DNA from: Evansella sp. AB-P1 | Lineage (GTDB): Bacteria > Bacillota > Bacilli > Bacillales > Salisediminibacteriaceae | Assembly: GCF_029688925.1 (NCBI RefSeq) | Contig: NZ_JARUKY010000014.1 | Coordinates: 51,115 to 115,114, forward strand | DNA: 64,000 nucleotides | Direction of reading: 5' to 3' | In this document: positions 59,541-64,000 of the stretch, piece after piece | How positions within the stretch are numbered: the stretch's first letter is position 1 | Layout of the letters: each line of letters begins with the position of its first letter | Notes under the pieces: model-generated | Database searches by the model: none | Seen by the model: the letters and a program-made list of their open reading frames with translations, nothing else | What the model was told of the DNA's origin: nothing | Position numbers and translations under genes: made by a program

Positions 59541-59755
59541 TGGGACCTCAGGGACTCTGTCCCTATACTAAAAAAGCTGTGCACTGCCATCACAGCAGTG
59601 CACAGCTTTTTGTTTTATAACTAGGAACGGAAGAGATAGACACTATATGTTCTCTGGTGAATTATCCATGAAGTACAATAGAAACACTAAAGCAGGGCGA
59701 CGAACTGTCTCTCTTTTCCCGAAAAACAAAAAACTCACAAACGTTGATGTATCAA
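59541..59755. repeat. Direct repeat D, right copy
   Basis: GGGACTCTGTCCCTATACTA, then AGCTGTGCACTG and CAGTGCACAGCTTTTTG, and CAATAGAAACACTAA. Same orientation as 56159-56373, so the two frame a 3.2-kb segment. Confidence 0.7.
59571..59612. terminator. Strong hairpin with T-runs on both sides (inside repeat D)
   Basis: AAAAAGCTGTGCACTG and CAGTGCACAGCTTTTT around CCATCACAG. Confidence 0.65.
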
Positions 59756-59765
59756 CACTTGTGAG
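59734..59765 (-). terminator. Terminator of the isolated tRNA-Leu gene
   Basis: Minus strand CTCACAAGTGTTGAT pairs with ATCAACGTTTGTGAG, then TTTTTTGTTTTT, 38 bases after the tRNA. Confidence 0.75.
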
Positions 59766-59803
59766 TGATTAATCGTTATTAATCTTAGCCTAACTTTATG
59801 TAA

Positions 59804-59890
59804 TGGTACCGGTGGTCGGGGTCGAACCGACACTCCCGTGAAGGAACGGGATTTTGAGTCCCGCGCGTCTGCCAATTCCGCCACACCGGC
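59804..59890 (-). tRNA. tRNA-Leu (anticodon CAA)
   Basis: 87 bases with a long variable arm; anticodon loop CTCAAAA between CGGGA and TCCCG; acceptor GCCGGTG against CACCGGT; CCA encoded. It stands alone, 2.5 kb from the tRNA cluster. Confidence 0.95.
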
Positions 59891-60081
59891 ATGTTGATCA
59901 ATTGCTTCAGCACTATGAAAACGACTTCTAACAAATTATCCTTGGCAATGAATAATTTATTCATAGATAAAGCCAATGGCTATGAAACAAGCCTGCATTT
60001 CTATTCGACAAGGAATAATATAACATGAATATGGGATACCTGTCAAAGGTTTTTCAGCTAGCAAATTATGACTGTACTTGC

Positions 60082-60200
60082 ATTAAGAAAAGCGCAAGGC
60101 GCCCCAATTCCGCCTAAGTACAGCCTACGTCCTTTAGGCAACGGCTAAATCATCGTCGTCCTGACTCATAGACACCTTTCAAAATAAAAGTTTTATTGAT
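60082..60200. repeat. Family C dispersed repeat (copy 3)
   Basis: TTAAGAAAAGCGCAAGGCGC, CTACGTCCTTTAGGCAACGG and AAATCATCGTCGTCCTGACT match copy 1 closely. It lies 57 bases beyond the stop of the 60257 gene. Confidence 0.65.
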
Positions 60201-60256
60201 TCTTACCTTTCAACCAAAAGGACTACCTCCCGTTCAGTAGATAGCCCCCCATTTAA

Positions 60257-61528
60257 CTAATTGTTTCTTCCGTTACCATTATTCCCTTTGCCATTACCAT
60301 TATTTCCACGGTTCTCTTTCTTTTCAGTTGCATGGTCAGGCTTGTTCCCTTGATTTCCTTTAGGATCCTTTTCCTTTTTTTCTTTCTCAATTACAGGCTT
60401 TTTATCTTCTCTCTTTTGTTCATTCTTTCTCTCTTCGTTGCGATTTTCCTTTTCCTGACTTACTGCTTCCTTTGCCTTTTCATTCTTTCCGTTCTTCTTC
60501 ACTTTCTCTTCCGCTTTTTGCTGTCCCTGTCCTTGATTTTTCTTTGGAGCAACACTTGGAGTAGATGCATCCTCAGTAGACTCCACCTTAGCACCCTTCT
60601 CAAGATCTCCCATCAAAGAAACAGCTTCCACTTGCTCGTCCTGATCCGTATCTCTAGCTACAGCATCATCTTCTGACTCTATGATTACTGTATCGCTAGA
60701 CTCACTATTTTCTAGCTCTTCCTCTTGATCCTCTACCACCACACGTTGAGCTTTCCTTTCCAATTTAACAGCTAACTTCCCAAAGCTCTTTTCAATGTTC
60801 TTCATTATGGCTGCTTGAGCTCTTGGATTCTCAATTTTCTCTAAAACAGCAAGAAGTGCTGGAATATTGTTTGAAATTCTTGCCTTCGTCTTCTCTATTT
60901 CAGAACCTTCCTCCAATCCCTCTTCCTCAATCAACTCATCGTTTGATCCCTCTTGCTCTTGCCCTTCCTCTATCCCTTCATTTTCATCAGCTTCATCAGC
61001 TTCATCAGCCCCCTCAACTACCTCACCTGACTCCACTACTTCTTCCTCTTCCACTATTTCTTCACCAATAGCCTCGAGAGCTAGAAGATTCGTTTCGATC
61101 GCCCTTTCCAGTAACTCCTCTGCCTTTTCAACATCTCCAGCTAAAATTAACGCATTCGCCTCTGCAAGTCGGTTTTCAGCATGCTGCGCTAATACTGCCC
61201 CTTTTTTAACATCATCAAACGATAAAGCTATCTGAATTTGCTCAAATGCTTTTTTAACAAAATAAAAGAAGTTCCCTGGAACTAAACGAGGTTCTGTACT
61301 CTCAACCTCTTCTTCCAATTCCTCACCTTCACCAAGCTCATCAACAACTTCCGTACCCTCCTCAACTAAACTCTCTTCAGATTCAATAACTACATCTTCA
61401 GTTATAGGAGCCTCACTATTCTCCTCTATCTCCATCTCATCAGCAACCGCCACATTACCACCCAATAATAAACTAACAATCAAAACTGCTGGTATAAATA
61501 ATTTATGTAATTTTCTATTCAAAATCAT
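60257..61528 (-). CDS. Secreted DUF5667-domain protein with acidic and Lys/Gly/Asn-rich regions
   Basis: 423 residues. A Sec signal peptide ends near AVADE (residue 30). A Glu-rich spacer follows, then the DUF5667 core at about 82-155 (PGNFFYFVKKAFEQIQIALS, FDDVKKGAVLAQHAENRLAEA). A second very acidic block (160-210) precedes another helical segment (LEKIENPRAQAAIMKNIEKS). The last 110 residues are a basic, unstructured KKENRNEERKNEQKREDKK-like run ending GNNGNGKGNNGNGRNN. It is probably extracellular and binds a polyanion or metal; function unknown. Confidence 0.75.
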   Translation of the reverse strand: MILNRKLHKLFIPAVLIVSLLLGGNVAVADEMEIEENSEAPITEDVVIESEESLVEEGTEVVDELGEGEELEEEVESTEPRLVPGNFFYFVKKAFEQIQIALSFDDVKKGAVLAQHAENRLAEANALILAGDVEKAEELLERAIETNLLALEAIGEEIVEEEEVVESGEVVEGADEADEADENEGIEEGQEQEGSNDELIEEEGLEEGSEIEKTKARISNNIPALLAVLEKIENPRAQAAIMKNIEKSFGKLAVKLERKAQRVVVEDQEEELENSESSDTVIIESEDDAVARDTDQDEQVEAVSLMGDLEKGAKVESTEDASTPSVAPKKNQGQGQQKAEEKVKKNGKNEKAKEAVSQEKENRNEERKNEQKREDKKPVIEKEKKEKDPKGNQGNKPDHATEKKENRGNNGNGKGNNGNGRNN

Positions 61529-61953
61529 ATCCCCCTATTAATTTTATATACAAACTATTATTCTAGTTATACCGAATAATCATAGCATGTACAATCGTAC
61601 GTATTAACTATATTTCTATTATAATTAACCACTTCATTTACCTTTGAAAAACATAAACTCCCTTCTTTTCATCATGTTTTAGAGAAGAAAATACCTCTAT
61701 ATATAGGATTACCTGTAAAACAAGACCATTCATCATTGTGAATTATTTACAATATTCTAGTATATTCATTTAATCTTTTCATAGGTCGAAAGTAGAATTT
61801 GAAAGATCACTATGATGAAAGTAAAACCAACTACAATCATCGCATTCCTACTAAAATAAGAATATGTCTGTAAGTTCATTCGTTGAAGTGGTAACAATAT
61901 GGTAATATTAAGTAACCTAATTAATATTAAATAATAAAGAAGGAGGAGGAATT
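61529..61953. other. Gene-free AT-rich DNA
   Basis: Between the divergent 60257 gene and the interrupted gene at 61954. No gene or structured RNA recognised. Confidence 0.4.
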
Positions 61954-62211
61954 ATGAAAAATAATAATTCAAACTAAGAAGAAAATAATGAAACTAATGT
62001 GGACAATAAAGAAGAAAAGTCTGAAGAAAAAAAGTCATGGCGTATTGTAGACATTTTTCTCACTAATGGTCTTTTCCAGATGCTATATGATAGTGAAAAA
62101 ATACGAAAAGAACAAGATGATAAGAAATTCAAACAACAAGTATACGGCTGTATAGGTGGTATAATATTCTCCATTATTCTCTTTGTTACCCTTATTGTTT
62201 TTTTTACATGA
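61954..62211 (+). pseudogene. Small membrane protein gene with an early in-frame stop
   Basis: AGGAGGAGG and an ATG at 61954 open MKNNNSN, then TAA at 61975-61977, then the same frame continues EENNETNVDNKEEKSEEKKS and ends in one membrane helix (GGIIFSIILFVTLIVFFT). A restart at the GTG at 61999 would give 70 residues but lacks a ribosome site. Either the gene died by a single base change, or a downstream start is used. No family recognised. Confidence 0.55.
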
Positions 62212-62323
62212 GATTTCCCTTCTTTTAGTTTCCGAGAATAAGAGATAGCTTTAAAAATTCTACTAACTTACGTTTTGTATCAAAACTACTTTTTAAATGA
62301 TCCTCACGCATAAAAAAGCATAC

Positions 62324-62356
62324 AAAAAAACGTTTCTATATTTTAGAAACGTTTTT
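62324..62356 (-). terminator. Terminator of the tRNA operon
   Basis: AAACGTTTCTA and TTAGAAACGTTT arms with T-runs on both strands, 56 bases beyond the last tRNA. Confidence 0.8.
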
Positions 62357-62411
62357 ACTAGTTGTTCTTATTCATGATGAATTATGTATACAAACAAATT
62401 AATTTATTAAA

Positions 62412-62500
62412 TGGTGCCGAGGGCCGGACTTGAACCGGCACGATAGTCACCTACCGCAGGATTTTAAGTCCTGTGTGTCTGCCAATTCCACCACCCCGGC
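62412..62500 (-). tRNA. tRNA-Leu (anticodon TAA)
   Basis: 89 bases with long variable arm; loop CTTAAAA between CAGGA and TCCTG; CCA encoded. Last gene of the 15-tRNA operon. Confidence 0.95.
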
Positions 62501-62523
62501 AGGACTTATTACAATAAATATTA

Positions 62524-62598
62524 TGGAGGCGGCACCCGGATTCGAACCGGGGGATAAGGGTTTTGCAGACCCGTGCCTTACCACTTGGCTATGCCGCC
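62524..62598 (-). tRNA. tRNA-Cys (anticodon GCA)
   Basis: Acceptor GGCGGCA; anticodon loop CTGCAAA; T-arm GGTTCGAATCC; CCA encoded. Confidence 0.95.
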
Positions 62599-62607
62599 AA
62601 TTTTGTC

Positions 62608-62682
62608 TGGAGCGGAAGACGAGATTCGAACTCGCGACCCCCACCTTGGCAAGGTGGTGTTCTACCACTGAACTACTCCCGC
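62608..62682 (-). tRNA. tRNA-Gly (anticodon GCC)
   Basis: Acceptor GCGGGAG; anticodon loop TTGCCAA between CCACC and GGTGG; CCA encoded. Confidence 0.95.
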
Positions 62683-62688
62683 AAAAAA

Positions 62689-62763
62689 TGGCTGGGCTAG
62701 CAGGATTCGAACCTGCGCATGACGGAATCAAAATCCGTTGCCTTACCGCTTGGCTATAGCCCA
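62689..62763 (-). tRNA. tRNA-Gln (anticodon TTG)
   Basis: Acceptor TGGGCTA; anticodon loop TTTTGAT between ACGGA and TCCGT; CCA encoded. Confidence 0.95.
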
Positions 62764-62771
62764 AAACAAAA

Positions 62772-62848
62772 TGGGGCGGCTGATGGGAATCGAACCCACG
62801 AATGCCGGAACCACAATCCGGTGCGTTAACCACTTCGCCACAACCGCC
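62772..62848 (-). tRNA. tRNA-His (anticodon GTG)
   Basis: Anticodon loop TTGTGGT between CCGGA and TCCGG; the extra 5' G of tRNA-His faces C73 and is counted here; CCA encoded. Confidence 0.95.
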
Positions 62849-62886
62849 ATAATTATATATTAATTTAGTTTAGTTTATTTTCCTTA

Positions 62887-62961
62887 CTGGCAGGGGCAGT
62901 AGGAATCGAACCCACACTGGAGGTTTTGGAGACCTCTGTTCTACCGTTAAACTATGCCCCT
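62887..62961 (-). tRNA. tRNA-Trp (anticodon CCA)
   Basis: Acceptor AGGGGCA; anticodon loop CTCCAAA between GAGGT and ACCTC; CCA encoded. Confidence 0.95.
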
Positions 62962-62983
62962 ATTAAACGGTAGTATAAAAAAA

Positions 62984-63068
62984 TGGTGGAGGGGGACGGA
63001 TTCGAACCGCCGAACCCTGAGGGAGCGGATTTACAGTCCGCCGCGTTTAGCCACTTCGCTACCCCTCC
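62984..63068 (-). tRNA. tRNA-Tyr (anticodon GTA)
   Basis: 85 bases with long variable arm; anticodon loop CTGTAAA between GCGGA and TCCGC; CCA encoded. Confidence 0.95.
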
Positions 63069-63127
63069 AAGAGAGACAATAATTATAATACAAAATATTT
63101 AATATTAAGTCAAGACTTTTAAAAAAA

Positions 63128-63203
<76 letters not shown>

Positions 63204-63222
63204 AAGATAATTTGTAAAACAG

Positions 63223-63298
63223 TGGTGGCTCGGGACGGAATCGAACCGCCGACACATGGATTTTCAGTCCATTGCTCTACCGACTGAGCTACCGAGCC
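63223..63298 (-). tRNA. tRNA-Phe (anticodon GAA)
   Basis: Acceptor GGCTCGG; anticodon loop CTGAAAA between ATGGA and TCCAT; CCA encoded. Confidence 0.95.
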
Positions 63299-63377
63299 TT
63301 AATAAAGTTCTTATAGAAGTAATGCATAGGTTCTAACTTCTCGTTTGTCCCAATCCTATATACCAATTAATTTAAAA

Positions 63378-63453
63378 TGGCGGTCCCGACGGGAATCGAA
63401 CCCGCGATCTCCTGCGTGACAGGCAGGCATGTTAACCGCTACACCACGGGACC
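63378..63453 (-). tRNA. tRNA-Asp (anticodon GTC)
   Basis: Acceptor GGTCCCG; anticodon loop CTGTCAC between CCTGC and GCAGG; CCA encoded. Confidence 0.95.
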
Positions 63454-63477
63454 ACATATTAATACTAAATGAAAATT

Positions 63478-63554
<77 letters not shown>

Positions 63555-63570
63555 ACGTTATAAAAATTTT

Positions 63571-63646
63571 TGGTGGAGGATGACGGGTTCGAACCGCCGA
63601 CCCCTTGCTTGTAAGGCAAGTGCTCTCCCAGCTGAGCTAATCCTCC
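63571..63646 (-). tRNA. tRNA-Val (anticodon TAC)
   Basis: Acceptor GGAGGAT; anticodon loop CTTACAA between CTTGC and GCAAG; CCA encoded. Confidence 0.95.
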
Positions 63647-63724
63647 AATGTACAGGACGTGCTAGTACTTGCGTTACAACAGGATGTTGTGTCTTTAGCA
63701 AGTAGTCCTATAAATAATTTTAAG

Positions 63725-63799
63725 TGGTGACCCGTACGGGATTCGAACCCGTGTTACCGCCGTGAAAGGGCGGTGTCTTAACCACTTGACCAACGGGCC
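63725..63799 (-). tRNA. tRNA-Glu (anticodon TTC)
   Basis: Acceptor GGCCCGT; anticodon loop CTTTCAC between CCGCC and GGCGG; CCA encoded. Confidence 0.95.
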
Positions 63800-63817
63800 A
63801 AATAATAATGTTTTTTA

Positions 63818-63910
63818 TGGCGGAGAGCGAGGGATTTGAACCCTCGAGACGGCTCTAAACCGCCTACACGATTTCCAATCGTGCTCCTTCGGCCACTCGG
63901 ACAGCTCTCC
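63818..63910 (-). tRNA. tRNA-Ser (anticodon GGA)
   Basis: 93 bases with long variable arm; anticodon loop TTGGAAA between CACGA and TCGTG; CCA encoded. Confidence 0.95.
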
Positions 63911-63914
63911 GTAA

Positions 63915-63990
63915 TGGCTCCACAGGTAGGACTCGAACCTACGACCGATCGGTTAACAGCCGATTGCTCTACCAACTGAGCTACTGTGGA
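63915..63990 (-). tRNA. tRNA-Asn (anticodon GTT)
   Basis: Acceptor TCCACAG; anticodon loop CTGTTAA between ATCGG and CCGAT; CCA encoded. First tRNA of the run within the window; the order Asn-Ser-Glu-Val-fMet-Asp-Phe-Thr-Tyr-Trp-His-Gln-Gly-Cys-Leu is that of tRNA blocks after Bacillus rRNA operons, so 5S rRNA probably lies just beyond the window edge. Confidence 0.95.
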
Positions 63991-64000
63991 ATAATATAAA

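Overview
The window is 64 kb of low-GC DNA from a spore-forming member of the Bacillaceae. The signs are strong GGAGG ribosome binding sites with frequent GTG and TTG starts, homologues of Bacillus-type proteins (frataxin-like Fra, YidD, YitT, YheC/D ATP-grasp proteins, a KinB-like kinase), sigma-K-like -10 sequences, and a tRNA run in the order found after Bacillus rRNA operons. No species name can be given from the sequence.

Layout. (1) 1-5.3 kb looks like a spore-envelope module: a GNAT/Mur-ligase fusion cut by the window edge, a 908-residue protein with two tandem YheC/D-type ATP-grasp halves, two small paralogous helical proteins with charged or Cys-rich tails, and one unknown protein. 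(2) 5.5-22.3 kb is ordinary accessory DNA: CBO0543-like and YitT membrane proteins, a transglutaminase-like protein, an AraC regulator, a cupredoxin lipoprotein, an old-yellow-enzyme homologue, Fra, an ECF sigma/anti-sigma pair, a cupin, a serine hydrolase, a zinc-independent MDR reductase and a truncated Rpn/transposase nuclease. It is dotted with short inverted repeats that behave like portable terminators. (3) 22.4-47.9 kb is a large aromatic-acid catabolic region, all on the minus strand. An eight-gene operon (30084 down to 22438) encodes 3-hydroxyacyl-CoA dehydrogenase, enoyl-CoA hydratase, acyl-CoA ligase, FAD monooxygenase, thioesterase, fumarylpyruvate-hydrolase-type enzyme, DinB protein and gentisate dioxygenase. 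A second operon (36225 down to 30294) encodes a PucR-type regulator, two 2-hydroxyacyl-CoA dehydratase-family subunits and a class III CoA-transferase. Then come an MFS transporter, a second PucR paralogue, a TAXI-TRAP transporter, a thiolase with a small beta-barrel-like protein, and two tandem P450s. (4) 48-62 kb holds mixed small genes: regulators, an RDD protein, a nuclease/DUF2075 helicase, YidD, a KinB-like kinase, an MNT-HepT toxin-antitoxin pair between direct repeats, an isolated tRNA-Leu, a secreted DUF5667 protein, and several decayed genes. (5) 62.4-64 kb is a 15-gene tRNA cluster.

How the catabolic genes fit together (inference): an aromatic hydroxy- or enoyl-acid is imported by TRAP or MFS and activated by CoA-transferase or ligase. 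It is dehydrated, passed through hydratase, dehydrogenase and thiolase to a hydroxybenzoyl-CoA, hydroxylated on the ring, and hydrolysed to gentisate. Gentisate is then cleaved to pyruvate and fumarate.

The most notable observation is regulatory. Five promoters of the catabolic region carry the same 15-bp sites resembling CCTACACGGTGAACG on the minus strand. Where a pair is present the sites are about 33 bp apart, and the proximal site lies 23 bp from the -10 hexamer (TATAAT in four of the five). This suggests one undescribed regulon, plausibly run by the two PucR-type proteins.
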